Shown here piece by piece: positions 51,119 to 59,999 of a stretch of 64,000 nucleotides of DNA. Position numbers and translations under genes: made by a program. The DNA is from Ezakiella coagulans. Lineage in GTDB: Bacteria; Bacillota; Clostridia; Tissierellales; Peptoniphilaceae. The notes beneath the pieces are model-generated. The model had not been told where the DNA came from, searched no databases, and saw nothing but the letters and a program-made list of their open reading frames with translations. The stretch covers positions 95,388-159,387 of the forward strand of contig NZ_QEKV01000002.1 in the NCBI RefSeq assembly GCF_003096635.1. The letters are read 5' to 3'. Within the stretch, counting starts at the first letter, position 1. Every line of letters begins with the position of its first letter.

Positions 51119-52012
51119 ATGATACTTGAATTTAAAAATTTGTACAAGTCTTATGACAAAAAAGAAGTATTAAAAGGTTTGTCATTCAAGGCGGAGAGCG
51201 GAAGACCGCTTGCGTTTCTCGGAAGAAACGGCGCCGGCAAAACGACAACAATAAGAATACTTATGGACGTAATAAAAAAGGACGGCGGCGAGATTACAAT
51301 CGACGGAGCACCTTTCAGAGCGAAGGATTTTAAAATTGGATATCTTCCTGAGGAAAGAGGAATGTATCAAAAGGTGAATATACTTGAGCAACTGATTTAT
51401 TTTGCGGAATTGAAGGGTTATAATCCGGAGGTTGCGAAGAAATCTGCGAGAGAACTTTTGGAAAGAGTGGGACTTGCGGACTATGAAAAGAGAAAACTCG
51501 AAGTGCTTTCAAAAGGAAACCAACAAAAGGTTCAAATTTCACAGGCACTTTTGGGAAATCCGGACATTATCATTATGGACGAACCTTTTTCAGGGCTCGA
51601 CCCGATAAACTCAAATCTCTTGAAAGAGCTCATTTTGGAAAAAGCAGGCGACAACAAACTCACACTTTTCTCGTCGCACCAAATGGGATATGTGGATGAA
51701 ATCTGTAAGGACATCGCTGTTTTGTCTGACGGAGTTTGCCAAGTGAACGACACCATTGAAAATGTTAAACGCGAACTTGCAGGAAACAAAGTTTATGTAA
51801 TTCCTTTTGAAACGGATTTGAATGAATATTCGGAAATTCTTTCGAAAATGGGATATGAATCGACTATTGAAAAGGAAAGAGTCGTTGTCGATTTGACCGG
51901 AAAAGAAAGGGAAAATTTTTTGCAAGACATTTCAAAGGCGGGACCGGTTGTCGACAGCTACGGACTTTACAAGCCGACACTCTCTGACATTTTCCTAAAA
52001 TATGCGAGGTAG
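51119..52012 (+). CDS. ABC-2 type transporter ATP-binding protein (NatA-like)
   Basis: The 297-residue ATPase has Walker A GRNGAGKTT near residue 37, a Q-loop YLPEERGMYQKV, the signature LSKGNQQKVQISQAL (variant of LSGGQ), Walker B IIIMDEPFSGLDP and switch His in FSSHQM. The C-terminal extension of about 80 residues with a small alpha/beta domain matches the NatA/YhaQ group. ATG 51119 follows AAGGAGGG. It is four bases from its permease partner; the two form an exporter whose substrate (sodium ions or antibiotics in relatives) is unknown. Confidence 0.9.
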   Translation: MILEFKNLYKSYDKKEVLKGLSFKAESGRPLAFLGRNGAGKTTTIRILMDVIKKDGGEITIDGAPFRAKDFKIGYLPEERGMYQKVNILEQLIYFAELKGYNPEVAKKSARELLERVGLADYEKRKLEVLSKGNQQKVQISQALLGNPDIIIMDEPFSGLDPINSNLLKELILEKAGDNKLTLFSSHQMGYVDEICKDIAVLSDGVCQVNDTIENVKRELAGNKVYVIPFETDLNEYSEILSKMGYESTIEKERVVVDLTGKERENFLQDISKAGPVVDSYGLYKPTLSDIFLKYAR

Positions 52013-52016
52013 AAAA

Positions 52017-53216
52017 ATGGGTAAAGTATTTAAATTTGAATTTTTAACGAGTATAAAGAAAAAATCTTTTATAATTTCGGTCGCGATAATGTTTGCAATT
52101 TCACTTCTCATAAGTTTTATTCCGAGTATTATCTCTAAGATTGCAGGAAGCGACGAAGACGATATCATCGGAATCTACTCAACCGAAAATTTTGTGAATA
52201 AAGAATCGGCAGAAGAAAAAACGGGAATGAAATTTGAAAATTTCGATTCTCCGGAAAAACTTGAAGAAGCTGTTAAAGCAGGCGATATTTACGCCGGATA
52301 TGTAATTGCAGGTGACAAGAGGGAGGTCGTAATAAAGACGAGCTCCGTTTCAAATATGGGCAAGCTAGAAGCGGTGAACGAATCGATGTCAGCTCTTGAA
52401 TCTAGCGATTATTTGAGAAATGCGGGAGTCGATGAGAAAATTGTTGAAAAAGCTATAAAAGGAACGAACTTCGAGCCGAAAATCCTCGAAGCTGACGGCG
52501 CAAAGAATTTCTGGCTTGTATATTTGATGCTCATGATTTTATACACGCTTATGATGATGTTTGGAAACCAAGTCGCAATGAGCGTTGCAAGAGAAAAGAG
52601 CGACAGAACTATGGAGCTTTTGATAACCTCGACAAAACCGAAAGACCTCATTAGAGGAAAAGTTTTTGCGACTGCGGTTATAGGCGTGCTTGTTGTTATG
52701 GTGCTTGTCGTCGGACTGTTCATCGGAACAAAATTTGGACCAAAAACGGAAGTTGATTCAACAATTGCACAAGTATTAAAAATAAACATTTCAATCGATC
52801 AATTTGTAGTATCTATGGCATTCTTTATTGTCGGATATATTATGTTCTTGTATCTTTTCGCATGTGCTGCAAGTCTTGTTTCTAAAATCGAAGACCTCGG
52901 AATGGCAATCCAACCGTTGTCGCTCATCTATGTTGCAGGATTTATGATTTCAATGTTCGGCATGAGCAATCCGGGTACAATTCTTAGAATTGCAAGCATA
53001 GTGCCATTTACGAGTCCTTTTGCGATGATCACGAGATACGGCGTGGACTTTGTTCCACAATGGGAATTATTCCTGTCGTTTGGACTTTTGGCTGTATTTA
53101 CAGTTCTTGTGGGTATGCTAGCTGTAAAGATTTACAGATACGGTGCCCTAAACTACGGCACAAAGCCGAAATTCTTTAAAAATATGGTGGCGGCTTTAAA
53201 AAAGAAAAATAATTAA
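52017..53216 (+). CDS. ABC-2 type transporter permease (NatB/YhaP-like)
   Basis: A 399-residue permease with an N-terminal membrane segment (FIISVAIMFAISLLISFIPS), a long extracytoplasmic loop (about residues 40-165) and a C-terminal bundle of five or six membrane segments including EKSDRTMELLITSTKPKDLIRGK, the ABC-2 coupling segment. ATG 52017 follows GAGGTAG at the end of the ATPase gene. It ends in a strong terminator at 53228. Confidence 0.9.
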   Translation: MGKVFKFEFLTSIKKKSFIISVAIMFAISLLISFIPSIISKIAGSDEDDIIGIYSTENFVNKESAEEKTGMKFENFDSPEKLEEAVKAGDIYAGYVIAGDKREVVIKTSSVSNMGKLEAVNESMSALESSDYLRNAGVDEKIVEKAIKGTNFEPKILEADGAKNFWLVYLMLMILYTLMMMFGNQVAMSVAREKSDRTMELLITSTKPKDLIRGKVFATAVIGVLVVMVLVVGLFIGTKFGPKTEVDSTIAQVLKINISIDQFVVSMAFFIVGYIMFLYLFACAASLVSKIEDLGMAIQPLSLIYVAGFMISMFGMSNPGTILRIASIVPFTSPFAMITRYGVDFVPQWELFLSFGLLAVFTVLVGMLAVKIYRYGALNYGTKPKFFKNMVAALKKKNN

Positions 53217-53227
53217 ATTAATATGAA

Positions 53228-53256
53228 GAGGCTTGAATTGAATAAGCCTCTTTTTT
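53228..53256 (+). terminator. Terminator of the ABC-2 operon
   Basis: GAGGCTT (53228-53234) and AAGCCTC (53244-53250) with six T. Confidence 0.88.
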
Positions 53257-53499
53257 AATGAAATTGTATTTGATTTTAATATTTAAAGAGAGAAAAAACT
53301 TTTTTAGTTGTTTTTAAAAGATTTTTCACTAATTTAAAAAAATTTTTTATATTAAATTCAAAAAAAGAAATGTAATTAAAGCTGCATTTATCAACGTTTT
53401 TAGAGTTGGAATTTATTTAAAATTAAAATTATTTAAAAAATTTTAAAAATTTTCTCAAAAAAGTGTTTAGAATCACTTTACTAGGGTATATATATACTA
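53257..53499 (+). promoter_or_regulatory. Very AT-rich stretch and promoter before the ncRNA candidate
   Basis: About 200 bases are almost entirely A and T with repeated A- and T-runs, as in UP-element-rich promoters. A TTTAGA (53466-53471) and TATATA (53489-53494) pair spaced by 17 bases would start transcription near 53500. No reading frame is convincing here. Confidence 0.5.
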
Positions 53500-54085
53500 C
53501 AAAGGAAGATGATGATAAAACTAGAGCACAGATCTAAAAAAATGCCGAGTGCAAAAATAGATATCGTCATTACCTTTATAAAAATATCGTGGCGAAAATT
53601 AACACGAGGGACGCAAAAGTTATTGAGTGAAAGATCACTTCCCGAATTTGAAAGGTCTGTCGAGCAGCCGGGGTAAAGGCCCGGACGAGATCAATTTATA
53701 TTAAATCATTGAGAGGGCAAGAAAATATAACAAGCGTCAAAAGAACCTAAAAAACAAAATAGACTTTATTTCAAACATTGAATATTCAGTGGCTTTTGGA
53801 ACAGCGATATGCTTGAAGTGATGAAATAAGTCAGGGCGAAGAATTTAAAACATTGCAAGGATCACCGAAAAGCGAGAAGAGAGTAAGGTACAATAGTGAA
53901 TTTAGAAAAACCGAAAATCAAATCGAGCGTAAGGGAAGACGTAACTAACTTGAACACGGTTGGAGCGTTAAAAAGTAAAATTTGTGTAGAAAGGAGAATA
54001 ACGAATACTGTGATTGAACCTAAACATTTTAAACGCCACGAGTAACTCCCGAGAGTTTATGATTAAACGAATCTCGGGAGTTTTT
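53500..54085 (+). ncRNA. Large structured RNA candidate, unassigned (ROOL/OLE size class)
   Basis: No long reading frame exists in this roughly 580-base stretch, yet it is purine-rich, less AT-rich than its flanks and full of pairable arms. AAAGGAAGATGATGATA (53501-53517) pairs with TATCGTCATTACCTTT. AGTGA-AAGA-TCACT lies near 53626, and CCGGG-GTAAAGG-CCCGG at 53668-53684. GACTTTATTTCA (53762-53773) pairs with TGAAATAAGTC (53822-53832), enclosing two smaller hairpins. A terminator stem of 11 bp ends it. It is not tmRNA, 6S, SRP RNA or a group I/II intron by the landmarks I know, and it lacks the RNase P type B GAGGAAAGTCC core. Size and ornate structure recall ROOL, GOLLD or OLE RNAs, but I cannot assign it. 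Confidence 0.68.
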
Positions 54086-54086
54086 G
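54044..54086 (+). terminator. Terminator of the ncRNA candidate
   Basis: AACTCCCGAGA (54044-54054) pairs perfectly with TCTCGGGAGTT (54072-54082), with an inner GTTT/AAAC stem, followed by T residues. Confidence 0.88.
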
Positions 54087-54224
54087 TGTGCAAATATTGA
54101 ATTAATAATGTTTTGATTATTTAGCAAGAAAAACTTTTGGTTCAAATTTTTCAAACCATTTCTATTTGTTGATAATAAATTTTATTTAAATTATAATAAT
54201 ACATATAATATGTGGGGTGATTCT

Positions 54225-55733
54225 GTGGATTTAAACTTATCAAAGACAAGTTATTGTGCAGCGGTTCAATGCCCGAAGATGGTGTGGCTAAGAAACCGAA
54301 AGCCGGAGGTATTTCCTGAGGGGGGAGCGGATGAGTCAGTGCTTGAAACCGGAAGGGAAGTCGGCGAGTTTGCAAAGAAATTATTTGACAATGTGAAAAC
54401 GGTTTCGTTTAATTTTAAACTAAAGATGATAGAAGAAACGACTGCACTCATTCACGAGGAATGCGAATATATTGCGGAGGCATCGTTTCTTTATGATGGG
54501 CTTTTTGCAAGCGTCGACATTTTGCACAATCTAAAAAACGGCGAGGTGGAAATTTACGAGGTGAAGAGTTCGACGTCGATAAAGGATATCTATCTCGACG
54601 ACGTCTCATTTCAACGATATATATTAAAAAAACTCGGATACAAGGTTAAGCGTGTGTGCATTGTTTATATAAATAATGCTTATGTTCGCGTTGGAGAAGT
54701 TGATTTGGGCGAGCTTTTTGTGGTGGAAGATGTGACAGACGAGGCGGAAGCACGCGAAGTGACTGTTGCGGAAAATGTTTTGAGGTTTTACGAGATTTTA
54801 AATTCTGAAGCGGAGCCTGGTATTGAAATTGGAGAACAATGTTTTGCGCCTTATAAGTGCGATTGTTTTAAATATTGCACGAAAAATCTTCCTTCGCCTA
54901 ATGTGTTTGATGTTGCGGGCGCAAGGACTTCCACAAAGTTTAAGTGTTTAAGAAACGGCATTGTATCGTTTGAGGATATATTGCGTGAGAACGCACTTTC
55001 AAAGTCGCAGATGAAGCAAGTTGAGCACGAGGTGAAAGAACTTTCAGATTATATCGAAGAAGATGCGATTCAGGAGTTTATGAAAACACTTTCATATCCG
55101 CTCTATTTTTTGGATTTTGAATCCTATCAACCTGCAATTCCGGCATATCAGAACTCGAAGCCATTCGAGCAAATTGTGTTTCAATATTCGCTTCACTACA
55201 TCGAAGAAGAGGGTGGAGATTTGAAGCACACTGAGTTTTTGGCGTATCCGGGCGAAGATCCGAGAAGAGCACTTGCGGAAAAACTTTGCAAGGACATCCC
55301 GAAAGACGTTTGTACAACCGCATACAATATGGCTTTTGAAAAGACGAGAATAAAATCACTTGCCGCACTTTATCCGGATTTGGCGGGGCATCTTATGAAT
55401 ATACACGACAATATCAAGGACCTGATGGTTCCGTTTCAAAAGAAGCAATATTACAAGAGGGCGATGCAAGGTTCGTACTCCATAAAATATGTATTGCCGG
55501 CACTCTTTCCGAATGAGCCGTCTCTTGATTATCACAATCTCGAAGGCGTACACAACGGAGTTGAGGCATCGGCAACCTTTAAGAGGATGGCGACGATGGA
55601 CGATGAGGAGCTCGAAAACTTCAGAACGCACCTTTTAAATTATTGCGGGCTTGACACATTTGCAATGGTTAAAGTTTGGGAAAGACTGAATGAAGCGATT
55701 GGCGTTTCGGTTAGGACTTATGAAAATAAATAA
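54225..55733 (+). CDS. DUF2779 protein (Cas4/RecB-like plus DnaQ-like nuclease domains)
   Basis: The roughly 502-residue protein starts LNLSKTSYCAAVQCPKMVWLRN, the usual N-terminus of this family. Its first half has a PD-(D/E)XK-like core (VEIYEVKSSTSIKDIYLDDVSFQ in two stretches) and Cys residues in CFAPYKCDCFKYC that could bind an Fe-S cluster as in Cas4. The second half (YFLDFESYQPAIP, YNMAFEKTRIKSL, YCGLDTFAMVKVW) resembles a DnaQ-type exonuclease fold. Biological role is unknown. GTG 54225 after GGGGTGA gives the family start; the ATG at 54210 overlaps that ribosome site. It stands alone, with no CRISPR locus nearby. Confidence 0.82.
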   Translation: MDLNLSKTSYCAAVQCPKMVWLRNRKPEVFPEGGADESVLETGREVGEFAKKLFDNVKTVSFNFKLKMIEETTALIHEECEYIAEASFLYDGLFASVDILHNLKNGEVEIYEVKSSTSIKDIYLDDVSFQRYILKKLGYKVKRVCIVYINNAYVRVGEVDLGELFVVEDVTDEAEAREVTVAENVLRFYEILNSEAEPGIEIGEQCFAPYKCDCFKYCTKNLPSPNVFDVAGARTSTKFKCLRNGIVSFEDILRENALSKSQMKQVEHEVKELSDYIEEDAIQEFMKTLSYPLYFLDFESYQPAIPAYQNSKPFEQIVFQYSLHYIEEEGGDLKHTEFLAYPGEDPRRALAEKLCKDIPKDVCTTAYNMAFEKTRIKSLAALYPDLAGHLMNIHDNIKDLMVPFQKKQYYKRAMQGSYSIKYVLPALFPNEPSLDYHNLEGVHNGVEASATFKRMATMDDEELENFRTHLLNYCGLDTFAMVKVWERLNEAIGVSVRTYENK

Positions 55734-55740
55734 AATAAAA

Positions 55741-55772
55741 AATCTATGGGACAAACCCCATAGATTTTTTTA
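55741..55772 (+). terminator. Terminator of the DUF2779 gene
   Basis: AATCTATGGG (55741-55750) and CCCATAGATT with seven T following. Confidence 0.88.
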
Positions 55773-55774
55773 GT

Positions 55775-55803
55775 AAAAAACGGCTTCAAATGAGCCGTTT
55801 TTA
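55775..55803 (-). terminator. Terminator of the zinc-ribbon gene
   Basis: AAAAACGGCT and AGCCGTTTTT are perfectly complementary; with A and T runs on each side it can act in both directions and lies just after the - strand gene's stop. Confidence 0.75.
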
Positions 55804-55828
55804 AATTTATGAATTTACATTATTTAAT

Positions 55829-56341
55829 TTATTTTTCAAGTTTTGTTCCGCATTTTGAACAGAATATTGAGCCTTCCGGATTTGCAGCACCACATTCAGG
55901 GCAAAATGCCAAGTTTTGGTTAGGAACGGCATTGCCGGTAGTCGAATTGTTAAAATTAGGATCGACCTTTGTTTCAGAAGTTATAGCAGACCTTAATATC
56001 TCAATTTCTTCGTTGTAACGTTGGATGATTCCTTCTCTTTTTTTGTCCAGTTCTTGCAGTTCTTCTTCGTTCTTTTTGATTTCGTTTACTGCAGTTTCAA
56101 TTTCAGCATTATTAAGTCCTGCATTTTTCAAATCAATATTTCTTTCGTAAATAATTCTGCCGATTGCTTCGAAGAAATTTCTGTTTTCAAGTTCGATTTT
56201 TGTGACTGATTCGTTTAAAGCGTCGACAAGAGAATCCCTCTTTTGTTCAGAATCTCTTATTTGTTTTCTGGCAGCATTTTCTCTTTGTGTTTCAGGGTCT
56301 TTTGAAAAGTTAAGTCCCAAGTCTTTTAAAAAATTATTCAT
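55829..56341 (-). CDS. Coiled-coil protein with C-terminal zinc ribbon
   Basis: The 170-residue protein has a long charged helical region (about residues 10-110, rich in Glu, Lys and Asn with heptad-like hydrophobics), a short linker, and a C-terminal zinc ribbon CPECGAANPEGSIFCSKCG whose four Cys form the metal site. No catalytic motif is seen. The ATG follows AGGAGG on the - strand. It lies nine bases after the htrA stop and is probably co-transcribed with that gene. I do not recognise a named family. Confidence 0.8.
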   Translation of the reverse strand: MNNFLKDLGLNFSKDPETQRENAARKQIRDSEQKRDSLVDALNESVTKIELENRNFFEAIGRIIYERNIDLKNAGLNNAEIETAVNEIKKNEEELQELDKKREGIIQRYNEEIEILRSAITSETKVDPNFNNSTTGNAVPNQNLAFCPECGAANPEGSIFCSKCGTKLEK

Positions 56342-56350
56342 ATTTCCTCC

Positions 56351-57622
56351 TTATAATTGTATATCCAAAGTTTTTTCCGAGCCGTTTCTCAAAATTGTGA
56401 GAGTCAAAGTGTCGCCCGTCTTATATTTTATAAGCGATGTTCTAAGGTCGTCGGTATTTTTTATATTCTTATCTCCAACTTTTGTAATAATATCGTTTTG
56501 CATGAGTCCGTTCTTTTGTGCGATGGAATTCGGCTCGATTTTAAGAATTATAACTCCGCTGTAGTTGTCTTTAATTCTAAAATATGCCTTGTAGTATTCA
56601 TAGTCGGCAATTTGTATGCCTAGGACTATAGGTTTTGCATCGCCTTTTTCGATGAGCGATGTGACAATTTCTTTTGCGGTATTTATTGGAATTGCAAAGC
56701 CAAGACCTTCAGTTCCTTCGCCGCCGATTTTTGCCGAGTTTATACCGATGACTTGTCCTTTTGAATTCAAAAGCGGTCCGCCGGAGTTTCCTTGGTTAAT
56801 AGCGGCGTCTGTTTGAATAAGATTTGAAATTGCCTTGCCGTCTCTCGTTGTCAAGGTTCTTCCTATGCCGGAAATATATCCTGCAGTGACTGATCTGTTG
56901 AAATTAAGTCCAAGCGGATTTCCGATTGCAATTGCTTTTTCACCGATGTTTAATTTTTCGCTGTCGCCAAGTTCTGCAGCGACAAGTCCGGTTTTGTTGA
57001 CTTTTATGACTGCAAGGTCCATGCTTGCGTCGTTCCACAAAAGTTCCGCCGGCACTGTCGAATTGTCATCAAGAAGCACATCGATGCTCTTTGCTTTGCC
57101 GTCGCCGACAACGTGACTGTTGGTCAAAATGTAGCCGTCTTTTGCGACTATAATTCCGGAGCCGACTCCTTGAAGTTCTTGTGCACCGAAAAAGCCTTCC
57201 ACAGTTTCAACTGTAGTAATGCCGACAACTGAAGGGAGAGCTTTCTTTGCAACTGCTTCAACAACACCTTCTTCACCGGTCGGATTTATTGAAATTGTCG
57301 GTGCATTTGAAGGAGCTTCTTTAACTTCGACAGCCGGTTTGTTTTCAACAAATACTTTCGCACCGAAGTAACCGCCACCGAAACCTAAAAGAGCACAAAG
57401 TATAAGCGATAAAATCTTTTGACCGATTTTGCGTTTCTTTTTCGGTTCGTTTGTATTGTAGCTTTCATATTTTCTGTCATTGTAAATATTTTCGTTATTT
57501 TCTCTATTATTGTAGGCTTCACGTCTATTTAGGAGATTTCTGATTCTTTCTTCACGTTCTCTTTGACGCCTTTCTCTATAACTTTCGTAGTCGTCATTTT
57601 CATTGTAAAAATCATCATTCAT
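56351..57622 (-). CDS. htrA: HtrA/DegP-like serine protease with PDZ domain
   Basis: The 423-residue membrane-anchored protease handles misfolded envelope proteins in related bacteria. A cytoplasmic, Arg/Asn/Glu-rich N-terminus of about 75 residues precedes one membrane segment (ILSLILCALLGFGGGYFGA). The triad is His in LTNSHVVGDG, Asp in DASMDLAVIKV and Ser in INQGNSGGPLLN. The C-terminal 95 residues form a PDZ domain (SGVIILKIEPNSIAQKNGL). It is a full-length paralogue of the PDZ-less protein at 23381. The ATG follows AAAGGAGTG on the - strand. Confidence 0.94.
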   Translation of the reverse strand: MNDDFYNENDDYESYRERRQREREERIRNLLNRREAYNNRENNENIYNDRKYESYNTNEPKKKRKIGQKILSLILCALLGFGGGYFGAKVFVENKPAVEVKEAPSNAPTISINPTGEEGVVEAVAKKALPSVVGITTVETVEGFFGAQELQGVGSGIIVAKDGYILTNSHVVGDGKAKSIDVLLDDNSTVPAELLWNDASMDLAVIKVNKTGLVAAELGDSEKLNIGEKAIAIGNPLGLNFNRSVTAGYISGIGRTLTTRDGKAISNLIQTDAAINQGNSGGPLLNSKGQVIGINSAKIGGEGTEGLGFAIPINTAKEIVTSLIEKGDAKPIVLGIQIADYEYYKAYFRIKDNYSGVIILKIEPNSIAQKNGLMQNDIITKVGDKNIKNTDDLRTSLIKYKTGDTLTLTILRNGSEKTLDIQL

Positions 57623-57681
57623 AATATCACTCCTTTCAAAGTAAATATAATATTATATTACCCAATTTAAAAAAATATTAT

Positions 57682-58452
57682 TTAATTTTTATTAAAATCT
57701 ATTTGTAGTTCAACAGGGCAATGGTCAGAGCCCATAATGTCCATCAAACATTTTGAATCTTCAATATAAGGAACAAGCGATTCGCTCACGATGAAATAGT
57801 CGATTCTCCAACCGACATTTCTGTCTCTTGCTCTAGTAATGTAGCTCCACCATGTGTAGACGTCGGTTTTGTCAGGGTAAAGATGTCTGAATGTATCGAC
57901 AAATCCTCGCTCAAGAAGGAAAGTCATATTTTCTCTTTCCTCTTGTGTAAAACCGGCGGACTTTTTATTTGTGTCCGGATTTTTTAAATCTATTTCTTTG
58001 TGTGCTACATTCAAATCACCCGTATAAATTACCGGTTTTTTCTCTTCCAATCCCTTTAAATAGTCACGCATTTTTCCTTCCCAAGTAACACGGTAAGGAA
58101 TTCTGCTCAAATCATTTTTTGAGTTCGGAGTGTAGCAATTAACAAAATAGAATTTTTCAAATTCGAGCTCAAGCACGCGTCCTTCGTTATCGAAGTCTTC
58201 GAAAAAATCAATGCCAGAACGTCTGACGTTTAATGGCTCGACTTTTGTAAAAACTGCTGTACCCGAATAACCTTTTTTCTCTGCTTGGTGCCAATATTGA
58301 AAATAGCCCGGCATATCTATTTCGACTTGATGGGCGTGACATTTTGTTTCCTGTATTGCAAAAATATCGGCATCGATGCTATTGAAAAAGTCCATGAAAC
58401 CTTTTTTTAAGGTAGCTCTAATGCCATTTACATTCCAACTGATTAACTTCAT
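57682..58452 (-). CDS. xth: Exodeoxyribonuclease III / AP endonuclease
   Basis: A 256-residue base-excision repair enzyme of the ExoIII family. All key blocks are visible: ISWNVNGIRA with the metal-site Asn, QETKCH with catalytic Glu, YTPNSKNDLSRIPYR, GDLNVAHKEID with the Asp/Asn pair, and the C-terminal SDHCPVELQI with catalytic Asp-His. The ATG at 58452 follows AAGGAG on the - strand. It stands divergent from the Fur-family regulator. Confidence 0.95.
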   Translation of the reverse strand: MKLISWNVNGIRATLKKGFMDFFNSIDADIFAIQETKCHAHQVEIDMPGYFQYWHQAEKKGYSGTAVFTKVEPLNVRRSGIDFFEDFDNEGRVLELEFEKFYFVNCYTPNSKNDLSRIPYRVTWEGKMRDYLKGLEEKKPVIYTGDLNVAHKEIDLKNPDTNKKSAGFTQEERENMTFLLERGFVDTFRHLYPDKTDVYTWWSYITRARDRNVGWRIDYFIVSESLVPYIEDSKCLMDIMGSDHCPVELQIDFNKN

Positions 58453-58567
58453 AAATTCTCCTTTTAATAAATAATATCTATTTGATTATTACCCGAAATC
58501 GCTGTTTTTAAACAAAATTTACTCTTACAAAAAGAGTGCGATATATGATGACGGCAGTAAAAAACTA

Positions 58568-58620
58568 TTGACAAAATAAGAATATAGTGATAATATATTT
58601 TTGGATAATGATTATCATAT
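58568..58620 (+). promoter_or_regulatory. Promoter and Fur-type operator of the zinc operon
   Basis: TTGACA (58568-58573) and TAATAT (about 58591) are spaced 17 bases. GATAATGATTATC (58604-58616) is a 6-1-6 palindrome matching the Fur-box core and lies at the expected transcription start. The regulator encoded next probably binds it. Confidence 0.8.
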
Positions 58621-58639
58621 TCAATTTAAGGAGGATATT

Positions 58640-59041
58640 ATGGCACGTATTTACAATACAGAACAAAGAAATAATATAGACCAGTTGCTTGAAAACGGCG
58701 ACGATTACAGTTGCGATGAAATTGTTTCAACGCTTCAAAAAGAAGGGAAAAAAGTTGGTGTTGCTACAGTTTATAGACATCTCAAAATGCTTGCAGAAAA
58801 AGGAATCATAAACACATATTATGTCGGAGGCAAAGTAAGATATAAGCTTGCACGCGAAGACAGAGATGTCGCAACATTAAAATGTACAAAGTGCGGAAGA
58901 AAGTTTGTGCTGGACTGTATCGACCTTTTAAATTTTAAGCACCACATTAAGTCACATCACAATTTTACGATTGACACGAATAGCCTTATTTTTTATGGAG
59001 TTTGCAGCGATTGCGAAGAAAAAGAGGAAGACGATGAATAA
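58640..59041 (+). CDS. Fur-family metal regulator, Zur-like by context
   Basis: The 133-residue protein has an N-terminal winged helix (GVATVYRHLKMLAEKGII, the family's recognition-helix region) and a C-terminal metal and dimer domain with KCTKCGRKF and CSDCEE, the two CxxC pairs for structural zinc, and the His-rich FKHHIKSHH. ATG 58640 follows AAGGAGG; the upstream ATG 58601 overlaps the operator. Because it leads znuACB directly, Zur is the likeliest role, though the operator resembles a classical Fur box. Confidence 0.87.
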   Translation: MARIYNTEQRNNIDQLLENGDDYSCDEIVSTLQKEGKKVGVATVYRHLKMLAEKGIINTYYVGGKVRYKLAREDRDVATLKCTKCGRKFVLDCIDLLNFKHHIKSHHNFTIDTNSLIFYGVCSDCEEKEEDDE

Positions 59042-59999
59042 AAAAGTATTATTTATATTATGTGTTTTTTCACTCTTTTTATTTGGGTGCAAAAAAACTG
59101 ATAAAGAAATTAAAGAAATAAATCAAGAAAATGGTAAATTAAAGATTGTTGCAACACTTTTCCCGGATTATAGTTTTGCAAAAGCTATTGCAACCGATGC
59201 GGACACAACTCTTCTGTTGCCGCCGGGAGTAGACAGTCACACATTTGAGCCGGGACCGGATGATATGAAGCTTTTAAAAGAAGCAGACCTTATCATTTAT
59301 ACCGGAGATTATATGGAAGAATGGTTTAAGAAAATAAGAGAAAGCCTTTCCCTCGACGACAGCAAGATTGTCGATGCATCGAAAGGAATTGAGCTTATAA
59401 AATCGGGTCAAGATGATCATGACGATCACGATGAAGAAGATCATGATGAGCATGAGCATCACCATCATCACTTATATGACCCGCACATTTGGACGAGCCC
59501 GAAACTTGCAAAAATTATGTGCAAAAATATTTATGACGGACTTATCAATGTGGACAAAGACAATGAATCGAAATACAAAGAAAATTTTGACGCATACACA
59601 AAGGAACTTGACAATATAGACGAGGCTTTCACTGAAGTTGTGAAAGAGTCAAAAGATGCAACAATGTATTTTTCAAGTCCTTTTGCACTCAAGTATTTCG
59701 CACGCGATTATAATATAAACGCCAGAAGTATTTATCAAACATGTGCATCGGACAGCGAGCCGTCTGCAAAGGATATGGCACTTATAATCGATGATATGAA
59801 GGAAAAGAATGCAAAAGTTATTTACTACGAGGAACTTACCGACCCGAAAATGGCAAGAGAAATTGCAAATGAAACGGGGGCTGAACCAGTGCTTTTTCAC
59901 TCATGTCACAATTTGAGCAGAGATGATTTTAAAAAAGGACTTACGTATATCGAGATTATGAAAAACAATGTTGAAGCGTTAAGGAAAGGAATACTCTAA
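59034..59999 (+). CDS. znuA: Zinc-binding lipoprotein ZnuA
   Basis: A 321-residue cluster A-I substrate-binding lipoprotein (signal LFILCVFSLFLFGC, Cys at residue 19). It has metal-site blocks LLPPGVDSHTFEPGPDD, and YDPHIWTSPK preceded by a His/Asp/Glu-rich loop at about residues 125-150 (for example HDEHEHHHHH). Such loops are typical of zinc-specific members and probably gather zinc. ATG 59034 overlaps the regulator gene by eight bases. Its stop overlaps znuC. Confidence 0.93.
   Translation: MNKKVLFILCVFSLFLFGCKKTDKEIKEINQENGKLKIVATLFPDYSFAKAIATDADTTLLLPPGVDSHTFEPGPDDMKLLKEADLIIYTGDYMEEWFKKIRESLSLDDSKIVDASKGIELIKSGQDDHDDHDEEDHDEHEHHHHHLYDPHIWTSPKLAKIMCKNIYDGLINVDKDNESKYKENFDAYTKELDNIDEAFTEVVKESKDATMYFSSPFALKYFARDYNINARSIYQTCASDSEPSAKDMALIIDDMKEKNAKVIYYEELTDPKMAREIANETGAEPVLFHSCHNLSRDDFKKGLTYIEIMKNNVEALRKGIL

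Noticed and set aside
53500-54085. RNase P RNA, tmRNA or a group II intron as identity of the RNA candidate
   Set aside because: I could not find the GAGGAAAGTCC core of type B RNase P, a tag-peptide frame with a CCA-type tRNA-like end, or the domain V hairpin of group II introns.
54225-55733. Cas4 as the name for the DUF2779 protein
   Set aside because: The Cas4-like core is only one half of the protein; the DnaQ-like second half and the lack of a CRISPR locus fit DUF2779.
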